DNA of 20,813 bases, from the NCBI GenBank assembly GCA_946222495.1, contig CAMICF010000022.1, positions 1 through 20,813 of the forward strand, in the 5' to 3' direction. The stretch's first letter is position 1. Each line of letters begins with the position of its first letter. The position numbers and the translations under genes were made by a program. Below the pieces are notes generated by a model. The model saw only the letters and a list, made by a program, of their open reading frames with translations. It did not search any database and was not told where the DNA came from. This DNA is from an uncultured Janibacter sp. GTDB lineage: Bacteria > Actinomycetota > Actinomycetes > Actinomycetales > Dermatophilaceae. Below, piece after piece: positions 7,152 to 13,817 of this stretch.

Positions 7152-8059
7152 CGGGCACCACGGAGCACACGACGAAGGGCGTCCGCTCGCTCGAGGTGCG
7201 CGCCACCGGTCCGCAGACGACGGTCCAGGACCTCGGCCGGCGCGGCCTGGCCGCGCTCGGCGTGGGCACGTCCGGTGCCGCCGACGAGCGCTCCCTGCGC
7301 CTGGGCAACCGCCTCCTCGGCAACCAGGAGGGCACCGCCGCCCTCGAGGTGACCTTCGGCGGTCTCGAGGTCCGCGCGCACGGCGGGATGTTCGTCGCCG
7401 TCACCGGGGCGACGAGCCCGATGACCGTCGAGGGCAGGCCCGTCGGCCATGCGGCCGTGACCTGGGTGCCCGACGGCGCCACCCTTCGTCTCGGGCCGGC
7501 GGCCTCCGGCCTGCGGTCCTACCTCGCCGTACGGGGCGGCATCGACGTCCCGCCCGTCCTCGAGTCGCGGTCCACCGACACCCTCGCCGGACTCGGCCCG
7601 GCCGTCCCGGCCGTGGGAGACCACCTTCCCGTCGGGCCGGCACCACGCGCGGACATCACCGTCGACGTGGCGCCGGTCGCCGCGCCCGCTGCCGGCGAGA
7701 TCATCCTGCGGGTGGTCCCCGGACCGCGAACGGACTGGTTCACGGACGAGAGCCTGGCGGCCCTGCTCAGCACCCCGTACGAGGTGACCTCCGAGAGCGA
7801 CCGGGTCGGCATGCGGCTGTCGGGGCGGGCGCTCGAACGCGCTCGGGACGGTGAGCTGTCCAGCGAGGGCATGGTCACCGGCGCCCTCCAGGTGCCGCCC
7901 ACCGGCCAGCCGACGCTCTTCCTCGCCGACCACCCCGTCACCGGCGGCTACCCGGTCATCGGGGTCGTCGTCACCGACGACATCGCGCTCGCCGCGCAGG
8001 CCCAGCCCGGGCAGAGACTGCGCTTCGTCCGCGCGGGGAGAGGCACCCATGGCTCCTGA
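7148..8059 (+). CDS. pxpC: 5-oxoprolinase subunit C (KipA family, carboxyltransferase domain 2)
   Basis: The 303-aa product is the partner of PxpB and is related to urea amidolyase and to the carboxyltransferase domains of biotin-dependent enzymes. Recognisable segments are TTVQDLGRRGLAALGV, SGAADERSLRLGNRLLGN, SYLAVRGGIDVPPVLESRST, a RVVPGPRTDWFT stretch, and TNGA-region counterparts near PTLFLADHPVTGGYPVIG. The ATG at 7148 overlaps the pxpB stop. The 3' end overlaps the DUF1445 start by 11 nt, so the whole block is translated as one tightly coupled operon. Confidence 0.93.
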   Translation: MTGTTEHTTKGVRSLEVRATGPQTTVQDLGRRGLAALGVGTSGAADERSLRLGNRLLGNQEGTAALEVTFGGLEVRAHGGMFVAVTGATSPMTVEGRPVGHAAVTWVPDGATLRLGPAASGLRSYLAVRGGIDVPPVLESRSTDTLAGLGPAVPAVGDHLPVGPAPRADITVDVAPVAAPAAGEIILRVVPGPRTDWFTDESLAALLSTPYEVTSESDRVGMRLSGRALERARDGELSSEGMVTGALQVPPTGQPTLFLADHPVTGGYPVIGVVVTDDIALAAQAQPGQRLRFVRAGRGTHGS

Positions 8060-8876
8060 GACCGCGAGGGTCCCCGAGCTCCCGGTCCGCCCCGCAGACC
8101 TGTCGCCCGGCGAGGCGCGAGCCCTCTTCCGGGCAGGGGTCCGTACCCCCACGTCCGGGTGGAGCGCGGGGTGGACCCAGGCCAACCTCGTTGCGGTGCC
8201 ACGCGATCGGGCCTACGACCTGCCGCTCTTCGCCCAGCGCAACCCGAAGTCCTGCCCCGTCCTCGACGTCACCGAACCGGGCGAGGTCACCGCCGGGATC
8301 TTCGCCGGCGACCTGCGCACGGACCTGCCCGGGTACCGGATCTACGAGCACGGGGAGCTCGTCGGCGAGACCACCGACGTGAGCGACGTCTGGCGGGATG
8401 ACCTCGTGGGCTTCCTCATCGGGTGCAGCTTCACCTTCGAGTCGGCGCTGCTCGAGGCGGGCGTCCCCGTGCGCCACGTCGAGGTCGGCAGCAACGTCCC
8501 GATGTACCGGACCAGTCGTCCCTGCCGCTCGGCCGGCTCCATGGCCGGTCCGCTCGTCGTCTCGATGCGCCCCCTTCCCGCCGACCAGGTGGAGACCGCG
8601 GTCCGGATCACCGGCCGGTACCCGGCCGTCCACGGGGCTCCGGTGCACATCGGCGACCCCGGCGCACTGGGCATCGCCGACCTCGGTGTCCCCGACTTCG
8701 GCGACGCCGTGCCGATCCAGCCGGGCGAGGTGCCGGTGTTCTGGGCGTGCGGCGTCACGCCGCAGGCTGCGGTGATGCAGTCGCGGCCGCCCTTCGCCAT
8801 CGGGCACGCCCCGGGGATGATGGCGATCACCGACGCCCGGGACGGCGACTACCGCGTCCCCGCTGGTGTGGGGTGA
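8049..8876 (+). CDS. DUF1445 protein (YcsI-like, putative hydro-lyase / D-glutamate cyclase family)
   Basis: The 275-aa protein has the DUF1445 hallmarks: SGWSAGWTQANLVAVP near the N-terminus, FAQRNPKSCPVLDV, FLIGCSFTFESALLEAG in the middle, SNVPMYRTS, then FWACGVTPQAAV and IGHAPGMMAITD near the end. The family is annotated as putative hydro-lyase. Its animal relative DGLUCY cyclises D-glutamate to 5-oxo-D-proline, which matches this operon's chemistry. The ATG at 8049 has AGAGG just upstream and lies inside the pxpC end. Possible roles are salvage of D-glutamate or interconversion of stereoisomers so that PxpABC can act on them (inference). It converges with the next gene, leaving only 9 bp. 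Confidence 0.88.
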   Translation: MAPETARVPELPVRPADLSPGEARALFRAGVRTPTSGWSAGWTQANLVAVPRDRAYDLPLFAQRNPKSCPVLDVTEPGEVTAGIFAGDLRTDLPGYRIYEHGELVGETTDVSDVWRDDLVGFLIGCSFTFESALLEAGVPVRHVEVGSNVPMYRTSRPCRSAGSMAGPLVVSMRPLPADQVETAVRITGRYPAVHGAPVHIGDPGALGIADLGVPDFGDAVPIQPGEVPVFWACGVTPQAAVMQSRPPFAIGHAPGMMAITDARDGDYRVPAGVG

Positions 8877-8885
8877 GTCGCACCG

Positions 8886-9155
8886 TCAGTGGTCGCGCAG
8901 GGCCTTGATCAGCTCGTCCTTCGTCATCGAGGACCGGCCCTCGATCTCGAGCTCCCGCGCACGGTCCTTGAGGTCGTCGACCGTCCAGTCGTCGTAACTG
9001 CCGGACTCACCGCCACGGCGACCGACCTCGGACCGGGACGATCCTGCCGCGGCATTGGCGATGCGCGCCGACTTCTCCTTGCTGTCGCCCTCCGCACGGA
9101 GCTCTTCGTAGAGCTCGTCATCCTTGACGCTGGGTCCTGGCTTGCGCTCGGGCAT
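8886..9155 (-). CDS. DUF7218-type small protein with a Rho_N/SAP-like C-terminus
   Basis: The 89-aa hydrophilic protein belongs to a small family common in actinobacteria. The N-terminal half (PERKPGPSVKDDELYEELRA, then SKEKSARIANAAA) is strongly charged. The middle is Ser/Gly/Arg-rich. The last 35 residues (YDDWTVDDLKDRARELEIEG onward) resemble a Rho N-terminal or SAP-like helix-extended-helix fold that binds nucleic acid. Of two possible ATGs (9161 and 9155), the inner one is chosen because the SD AGAGGA sits about 7 bases upstream of it and abuts the outer one. It follows the DJ-1 gene in the same direction after a hairpin. Function is unknown. Relatives often sit among stress genes. Confidence 0.82.
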   Translation of the reverse strand: MPERKPGPSVKDDELYEELRAEGDSKEKSARIANAAAGSSRSEVGRRGGESGSYDDWTVDDLKDRARELEIEGRSSMTKDELIKALRDH

Positions 9156-9176
9156 CGTCATTCCTCTCGTCGTCCG

Positions 9177-9198
9177 CCACCCACCCGGCGGTGGGTGG
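9177..9198 (-). terminator. Hairpin between the DJ-1 and DUF7218 genes
   Basis: CCACCCACC (9177-9185) pairs perfectly with GGTGGGTGG (9190-9198) around a CGGC loop, 10 bp after the DJ-1 stop on the minus strand. There is no T-run. It may terminate or attenuate rather than fully separate the two genes. Confidence 0.55.
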
Positions 9199-9208
9199 TC
9201 GGGTCGGG

Positions 9209-9766
9209 TCAGGCCTGCCCTTCGCCCAGCAGGCGGAGGAAGGCCTCGTCGAAGGCCGGGAGGTCGTCGGGCGTGCGGCTGGTCACGAGGTGGCCGTCGA
9301 CGACGACCTCCTCGTCCACCCAGGTGCCTCCGGCATTGCGCACGTCGGTCTGCAGGCTCGGGAACGACGTTACCGTCCGGTCGCGGACGACGTCCGCCTC
9401 GACGAGCAGCCAGATCGCGTGGCAGATGGCCGCGGTCGGCAGGCCCTTGGCGGAGAAGGCCCGGACGAGGTCGACGGCACCGGCATCGAGACGCAGGGCG
9501 TCGGGGTTCGCGACGCCGCCGGGCAGGAGGAGCCCGGCGAAGTCCTCGACGTCGGCCTGCGCCACCGTCTGGTCGACCGGGAAGGTGTCCGCCGCCTCGA
9601 GGTGGTTGAAGGCCTGGACCTTGCCCTCCTCGGGCGAGACGAGGACCGGCTGCCAGCCGGCCTCCTGCAGGGCCTGCCACGGCTGGGTCAGCTCCACCTG
9701 CTCGATGCCCTCGGCGGCGACGAGCACCGCGATCCGGGAGGTTGCTCCGCTCGATGCAGACGTCAT
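9209..9766 (-). CDS. DJ-1/PfpI family protein (general stress protein 18 type)
   Basis: The 185-aa protein has the class I glutamine-amidotransferase-like fold of the DJ-1/PfpI superfamily. It shows the N-terminal strand IAVLVAAEGIEQVEL with the conserved Glu, the central LLLPGGVANPD, and the nucleophile-elbow motif AICHAIWLLVEAD with the reactive Cys followed by His. A late TSRTPDDLPAFDEAF segment is typical of YfkM/PfpI members. Family members act as stress-induced deglycases or chaperone-like proteins in the cytoplasm. The exact activity here is not shown. The start at 9766 has GAAAGGA upstream. It lies 31 bp after the SDR gene in the same direction and is probably in one stress operon with it. 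Confidence 0.9.
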   Translation of the reverse strand: MTSASSGATSRIAVLVAAEGIEQVELTQPWQALQEAGWQPVLVSPEEGKVQAFNHLEAADTFPVDQTVAQADVEDFAGLLLPGGVANPDALRLDAGAVDLVRAFSAKGLPTAAICHAIWLLVEADVVRDRTVTSFPSLQTDVRNAGGTWVDEEVVVDGHLVTSRTPDDLPAFDEAFLRLLGEGQA

Positions 9767-9797
9767 GATCGATTCCTTTCGTCGTGGTTTGGGGCGA

Positions 9798-10700
9798 TCA
9801 GAAGACCGGCTTGCCGCCGGTCACGCCCAGGACGGTCCCGGAGACGTAGCCCGCCTCCGCAGGACTGGCGAGGAAGACGAAGGCACCGGCGCACTCCCCC
9901 GGCTGCCCGGGGCGCCCCAACGGGGTGTCGGCGCCGAAGGCCTCGATCTTCTTCTCGGGCTGCGTCGCCGGCTGGAGTGGCGTCCAGATCGGGCCGGGCG
10001 CGACGGCGTTGACCCGGATGCCCCGCTCGCCGAGCTCCGCGGCAAGGTTGACCGTGACGTTGTTGATCGCCGCCTTGGTCGACGCGTAGTCGAGCAACGA
10101 GGTCGAGGGCTCGTAGGCCTGGATGGAGCTGACGTTGATGATGCTCGCGCCGCGTCCGAGGTGGGGCAGGGCCGCTCGGGTGAGCCAGAAGAGGGCGTGC
10201 AGGTTGGTCGTGAAGACGCGGTCGAGGCGCTCGTCGGTGAGGTCCTCGAGGCCGCCGTCACGCGCCATCTGCACCCCGGCGTTGTTCACGAGGACGTCCA
10301 GACCGCCGAGGCCCTCCACCGCGTTCTGCAGCACCGTCTCGCAGGTCGCCGACGTCCGGAGGTCGCCGGGGCAGAGCACGACCGTGCGGCCCGCGTCGCG
10401 AACCCACCTCGCTGTGGTCTCGGCGTCGTCCTGCTCCTCCGGTAGGTAGGACAGCGCCACGTCGGCGCCCTCACGTGCATAGGCGATGGCCACTGCCCGC
10501 CCGATGCCCGAGTCACCACCGGTGATGAGCGCGCGCTGACCCTTCAGGCGCCCGGAGCCGACCCACGTCTCCTCACCGTGATCGGGGACGGGATCCATCT
10601 GGTCCGTCGCCCCCGGGAGCTGCTGCTGCTGGGCCGGGAAGCCCCCTTCGCGTCCCGTGGCCAGCGCCTGGGCCCTCCTGCCTAGCTCGGACTCGGTCAT
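9798..10700 (-). CDS. SDR family oxidoreductase (YdaD/YghA-like general stress type)
   Basis: The 300-aa NAD(P)-dependent short-chain dehydrogenase carries the dinucleotide motif TGGDSGIG, the NNAG motif in LVNNAGVQ, and the catalytic Ser-Tyr-Lys in INVSSIQAYEPS and YASTKAA. The C-terminal RVNAVAPGPIWTPLQPA and SGTVLGVTGG are also typical. The roughly 50-residue N-terminal extension with a PDHGEETWVGSGRLKG-like segment marks the subgroup that includes Bacillus YdaD/YhdF general stress proteins and E. coli YghA. The substrate is unknown. The start at 10700 has a GAGGAG Shine-Dalgarno. It is the first gene of a minus-strand stress set with the DJ-1 protein downstream. Confidence 0.92.
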   Translation of the reverse strand: MTESELGRRAQALATGREGGFPAQQQQLPGATDQMDPVPDHGEETWVGSGRLKGQRALITGGDSGIGRAVAIAYAREGADVALSYLPEEQDDAETTARWVRDAGRTVVLCPGDLRTSATCETVLQNAVEGLGGLDVLVNNAGVQMARDGGLEDLTDERLDRVFTTNLHALFWLTRAALPHLGRGASIINVSSIQAYEPSTSLLDYASTKAAINNVTVNLAAELGERGIRVNAVAPGPIWTPLQPATQPEKKIEAFGADTPLGRPGQPGECAGAFVFLASPAEAGYVSGTVLGVTGGKPVF

Positions 10701-10847
10701 GGAGTCTCCTCACTCATCGGTTGACTCGCTCGCGTGGTGACGACCCACTGTCGGGTTCGATACGCGACGGCCGCCCTCCGCCCTGAGCAGAACTGCTGGT
10801 GGCAGAGAGCCCTGTCGGCCGTGACGCCCACCCTCCACTCTGACGTC

Positions 10848-11015
10848 ATGGCAGACACCCCGCAACCACCCACCTTCGACGACCGAGCCCGCCGCGCCCT
10901 CGCCGAGAGCCGCGTCGTCGTCCTCGACGGCGTCCTCGACGACGACAACGGCACCCTTCTCGCGACCCAGATCATGACCCTCGCGGCGGAGGATATCCCA
11001 CGAAAAAAGCCCTGA
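10848..11015 (+). pseudogene. 5' fragment of a ClpP-type protease gene, truncated
   Basis: The frame from ATG 10848 encodes about 49 residues resembling the N-terminus of ClpP proteolytic subunits: RARRALAESRVVVLDGVLDD, then LLATQIMTLAAED, where family members continue into the stretch leading to the catalytic Ser. After the AED codons (ending 10993) the match stops. Six unrelated codons follow, running into the terminator of the neighbouring tRNA-Pro fragment. The catalytic Ser, His and Asp are all missing, so the product cannot be a protease. Third-codon bias is strong, so the loss is probably recent. The break lies 61 bp from the encoded CCA end of the tRNA fragment. The ClpP call is by pattern recognition over a short stretch. 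Confidence 0.65.
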
Positions 11016-11050
11016 GGGGCGACACCGTAGCAACGGTGTCGCCCCTCAGG
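11003..11050 (-). terminator. Intrinsic terminator of the tRNA-Pro gene
   Basis: CCTGAGGGGCGACACCG (11011-11027) pairs perfectly with 11034-11050 around a 6-base loop. On the minus strand the stem is followed by GC and then six T residues (A-run at 11003-11008). It lies 4 bp downstream of the tRNA CCA end. It is the only hairpin with a classic T-run found in the window. Confidence 0.93.
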
Positions 11051-11054
11051 ACGC

Positions 11055-11099
11055 TGGTCGGGCTGACAGGATTTGAACCTGCGACCCCTTGACCCCCAG
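11055..11099 (-). other. tRNA-Pro(GGG) 3' fragment, presumed att site of an integrative element
   Basis: Read on the minus strand, this is the 3' part of a tRNA: anticodon loop CTGGGGG with anticodon GGG, stem strand TCAAG, variable loop, T arm GCAGG-TTCAAAT-CCTGT, acceptor strand CAGCCCG, discriminator A and encoded CCA. The match stops at tRNA position 32. Upstream bases (GAGATC instead of the expected CTTGA pairing strand) do not form the 5' half. A bare 3' half with its own terminator on one side and a tyrosine recombinase on the other is the usual scar of integration. The intact tRNA-Pro should lie at the far right end of the element, outside the window. Confidence 0.88.
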
Positions 11100-11208
11100 G
11101 ATCTCGAAACGTGTTTCTGGAGGTTCCAAAGGTCTGCACATCCCCGAGAATACCGGGCTTCTGTACCCAGAGAAACACCCTGCAACACCCCCGCACTACG
11201 CCCATTCT

Positions 11209-12249
11209 CTAAGCCCAGTTTCGGCAGGCCGGCCCGATGTAGGGGACTTCGAGCATGGCCGATGCACGCTTGGCCGCGCGTTCCCCCCGGCGGTCGTAGG
11301 TCGCGGTCGTGGAGATGCTGCGGTGGCCAGCGAGCTGCTGTGCAGCCGAGAGGTCGACGCCCTGGTCCAGGAGGTCGGTGATCACTTTCCGGCGGAAGTC
11401 GTGCGGTGCCAGGTCCGCGACGCCAGCACGAGCAGCCAGGGCTTTCACGCGCTTCCACACCGCATGGGGCGACACGCGACCCTCCTCCCCGGTCACGATC
11501 TGCCCGCCCCTGCGGACGGCCAACAGGAGTGGCCCGTCGTCGGTGCCGCGGACCTCGAGCCACGCCTCCAGACCGTGCCGCGCTCCCCCGTGCAGCCAGA
11601 CCTTGCGCGACCGACCACCCTTGCCCGACCGGATGATCAGCTCTCCACTTTCGTCGCGCCAGTCGACGAGGTCCAGCGCGACGAGCTCGCTTCGCCTCAG
11701 GCCTCCCATCGCCAGGATCGCGACGGCCGCAGCGTCCCGACGCGCGATCGCAGACTCGTCCTGGGCCAGCACGTCGAACATCGTTCGCAGCTCGACGTGA
11801 GTGATCAGGCGTCCGGCGGGGTCCGCTCCATCATGGGCCCGAGGTTCCCCGGACAGCGCCGCACGGCACCGCTCTGCCCGATCCGATTCCATGAGACCAA
11901 CCAGCTGGCAGACCTTGACCACGCCGCGCACCGCAGCCAGGTGCCGGTTCATCGTGGCCGGCGCCCACCCCCGCTCCCGCATCAAGGTCTTGATCGAGGT
12001 GCACGACCCCCAGTCCAGGCGCACCCAGTCGATCAAGTGGCCGCTCACCCGAGCGGGGTCGTAACCGACGTCGCTGGCCGCGAGGATCACGTCTGCGACC
12101 GCTTTCAAGGAGGCGGACATCGAGGAACGTGACTGGTCGGAGCGGAGCGAAGACAGGTACAGGGAGACGACGTACTCGCCGGGGTCGACGTGGGCCTGAT
12201 CGGTGACGGCGGTCAGCTCTCGGGCTGGAGCGAGAACGGGTGAGGACAT
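11209..12249 (-). CDS. Tyrosine recombinase / integrase
   Basis: The 346-aa protein has an N-terminal SAM-like core-binding domain (about residues 25-120) and a C-terminal catalytic domain. Recognisable catalytic positions are Arg in GGLRRSELVALDL, Lys in RSGKGGRSRKVW, His-x-x-Arg in APHDFRRKV, His in QLAGHRSISTT and the nucleophile Tyr in TATYDRRG. The gene ends 110 bp from the tRNA-Pro fragment, the usual arrangement of an integrase at one end of its element. The ATG at 12249 is chosen because the core-binding domain starts soon after. It has no clear Shine-Dalgarno, and the frame stays open upstream to 12408, so the start is uncertain. The region 12250-12483 before it holds no gene. Confidence 0.92.
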   Translation of the reverse strand: MSSPVLAPARELTAVTDQAHVDPGEYVVSLYLSSLRSDQSRSSMSASLKAVADVILAASDVGYDPARVSGHLIDWVRLDWGSCTSIKTLMRERGWAPATMNRHLAAVRGVVKVCQLVGLMESDRAERCRAALSGEPRAHDGADPAGRLITHVELRTMFDVLAQDESAIARRDAAAVAILAMGGLRRSELVALDLVDWRDESGELIIRSGKGGRSRKVWLHGGARHGLEAWLEVRGTDDGPLLLAVRRGGQIVTGEEGRVSPHAVWKRVKALAARAGVADLAPHDFRRKVITDLLDQGVDLSAAQQLAGHRSISTTATYDRRGERAAKRASAMLEVPYIGPACRNWA

Positions 12250-12427
12250 CCGTCCAGTGTGGCCGACGCCCGCCGCAATGGGGCTGATCAGGTCGCTACG
12301 CACGCGGAGACGCCCCACCGGGAGGGCTGGAAGGGCTTCGAGCGAGAAGACGAAAGGGGGCACTTCTCTCGCCCTACCATCGATCCCCTGGGCCGCGGGG
12401 AAACGCAAACCTTCGGCCTGGGGTGGC

Positions 12428-12452
12428 GTTGACGTCCCGGTGGGGCGTCAAC
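12428..12452 (-). terminator. Hairpin downstream of the 259-aa gene
   Basis: GTTGACGTCCC (12428-12438) pairs with GGGGCGTCAAC (12442-12452) with one G-U wobble and a 3-base loop. It lies 31 bp after the stop of the minus-strand gene ending at 12484, between it and the integrase gene. It has no T-run. Confidence 0.55.
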
Positions 12453-12483
12453 GAGGTCGTGCGACGGATCGCCGCGTTCCGTG

Positions 12484-13263
12484 TCAGGGCTTCAGGAGGT
12501 GTGCCCGCTCACCGTCCAGCGCCCGTGCGTACTCCCGGAACGCGTCCTCACCGGTGGTGTCGGGGTCCTCGTCCGCCAAGTCCTTCCAGTCCATCGACGA
12601 GATGCCGAGAGTCTTCCCGTCCGTGTCGACCACGCGCATGTAGAGCCGGTCCTCGTCACCCCACGCGCCCTCCTCCATGTGCACGGTGGGCACGCCGCGA
12701 GCCCGGTAGTCCTCGTTCAGGCTGTCTGCCACGGCGCTGGACTCGTTGTACCAGTCGCCGTTCATCACCCCACCGAAAGAGTCGACCTCGACACCGCGTG
12801 CACGTGCGACCTCGAGCGCCGGCCCATCGACCGAGTGCTGCTCGGTCTCGTGCATCCAGTCAAGCACCCTGCGCATCGAGTCCCCATCCACTTGCCAGTC
12901 CCGTTCACGTCCGTACAGGGACAGGCCGCTGTCGGTCAGGCCCGGCTCGACCCGCAGGGTGTCCACGTCGTAGCGGGAGACGAATTGTCCGTGCTCACCG
13001 AAGTCATGAGCTCGAGCGTCGTAGAACTCCACCATGTCTTCGTCGGCGACCAGTGCCCCCGTGGCGCCGTACGATTCGCCGGCGGAGACGTAGCGGACCG
13101 TGAACGGCACGCCGCGGGACGTGGTCAGCCGCATTCGACCCGGCGATGCCTGGTGCGCTTCCGTCAGGTCGACCTCATTCTCGGAGTGCGGCTGTTCACC
13201 GAACTTTCCGCCCGGTCCCCTGGCGGCCTCCCGCGCGGCTGCAGCGTTGCTGGAGATGCTCAT
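12484..13263 (-). CDS. Hypothetical protein, mobile-element associated
   Basis: The 259-aa protein is soluble and acidic, with no membrane segment. The N-terminus has an AAAREAARGPGGKFGEQPHSE motif like those I associate with hypothetical proteins on actinobacterial plasmids and integrative elements. The rest alternates beta-like segments (LTTSRGVPFTVRYV, LYMRVVDTDGKTLGIS) with acidic helices. No catalytic motif was recognised. The ATG at 13263 is supported by GAGAGGAG five bases upstream, in preference to the GTG at 13296. It lies 26 bp after the 160-aa gene in the same direction, so the two are probably one transcript. Function unknown. Confidence 0.75.
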   Translation of the reverse strand: MSISSNAAAAREAARGPGGKFGEQPHSENEVDLTEAHQASPGRMRLTTSRGVPFTVRYVSAGESYGATGALVADEDMVEFYDARAHDFGEHGQFVSRYDVDTLRVEPGLTDSGLSLYGRERDWQVDGDSMRRVLDWMHETEQHSVDGPALEVARARGVEVDSFGGVMNGDWYNESSAVADSLNEDYRARGVPTVHMEEGAWGDEDRLYMRVVDTDGKTLGISSMDWKDLADEDPDTTGEDAFREYARALDGERAHLLKP

Positions 13264-13289
13264 ATCGCTCCTCTCTGCGGTGGGCCCGG

Positions 13290-13772
13290 TCACCAACGCG
13301 AGTCCAGCTCGCGCTCGTACCGGTCTGCGGCCTCATCAGCCCGGTCGTCGAGCTCGGCCTGGGAGTAGCCGCTGGGCTCCTGGTCGTCGTCCGTCCAGGT
13401 CCGGGACCCGATCCACTCGCCCTCGGGGTGCCGCTCGTCCGGCCCGATGAACGGCTCTGCCCACGGTTGCGGGTCGTGGTCGGAGAGATCGGCCGACTCA
13501 GCGGCCTGGCGTGCAGCAGACTCGGCCTCAGCCAGGGACGTGTGCGGGGCCTTCTCGCCCCAGGTGCTGTTGACGGTCCGCTCGAGCTGCTGCCCGTCGG
13601 AGGTGTAGGCGTGCACGCGCTGGCTGCGCACGCCGTAGCGGTATCCGGCGGTGTCGCCGCGCTGATGCTGTTCCCTGGAGACCTCGTGGCCGGCATCGTT
13701 GACGGCGAAGACGTGGTGGGTCACCTGCGGCTTGGAGTCGCGAACGGCGGCGGGCGCATTCTTCGCTCTCAT
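13290..13772 (-). CDS. Hypothetical protein, acidic C-terminus
   Basis: The 160-aa protein is not recognised. The N-terminal third is basic and beta-rich (TGYRYG-like turn, RVHAYTSDGQQLER). The C-terminal half is rich in Asp, Glu, Ser and Trp, and includes SWTDDD-like and QAELDDRADEAADRYERELD segments suggesting an exposed helix. The ATG at 13772 has GAGGG about 9 bases upstream. It is followed at 26 bp by the 259-aa gene and preceded at 45 bp by the YihY gene, all on the minus strand, so it may belong to the long transcript from 16105. Function unknown. Confidence 0.7.
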   Translation of the reverse strand: MRAKNAPAAVRDSKPQVTHHVFAVNDAGHEVSREQHQRGDTAGYRYGVRSQRVHAYTSDGQQLERTVNSTWGEKAPHTSLAEAESAARQAAESADLSDHDPQPWAEPFIGPDERHPEGEWIGSRTWTDDDQEPSGYSQAELDDRADEAADRYERELDSRW

Positions 13773-13817
13773 CTGGGACCCTCACCAGCCGCTGGCGCGG
13801 GTCTGTGGGATGTCCGG

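Noticed and set aside
8889..10445. A 518-codon plus-strand frame opposite the DUF7218, DJ-1 and SDR genes
   Set aside because: It spans three real genes on the other strand and their intergenic gaps, with no family and no ribosome binding site.
10734..10847. Extending the ClpP-like frame upstream to the GTG or ATG codons near 10734
   Set aside because: ClpP-like sequence begins only after ATG 10848, and the upstream codons lack coding bias.
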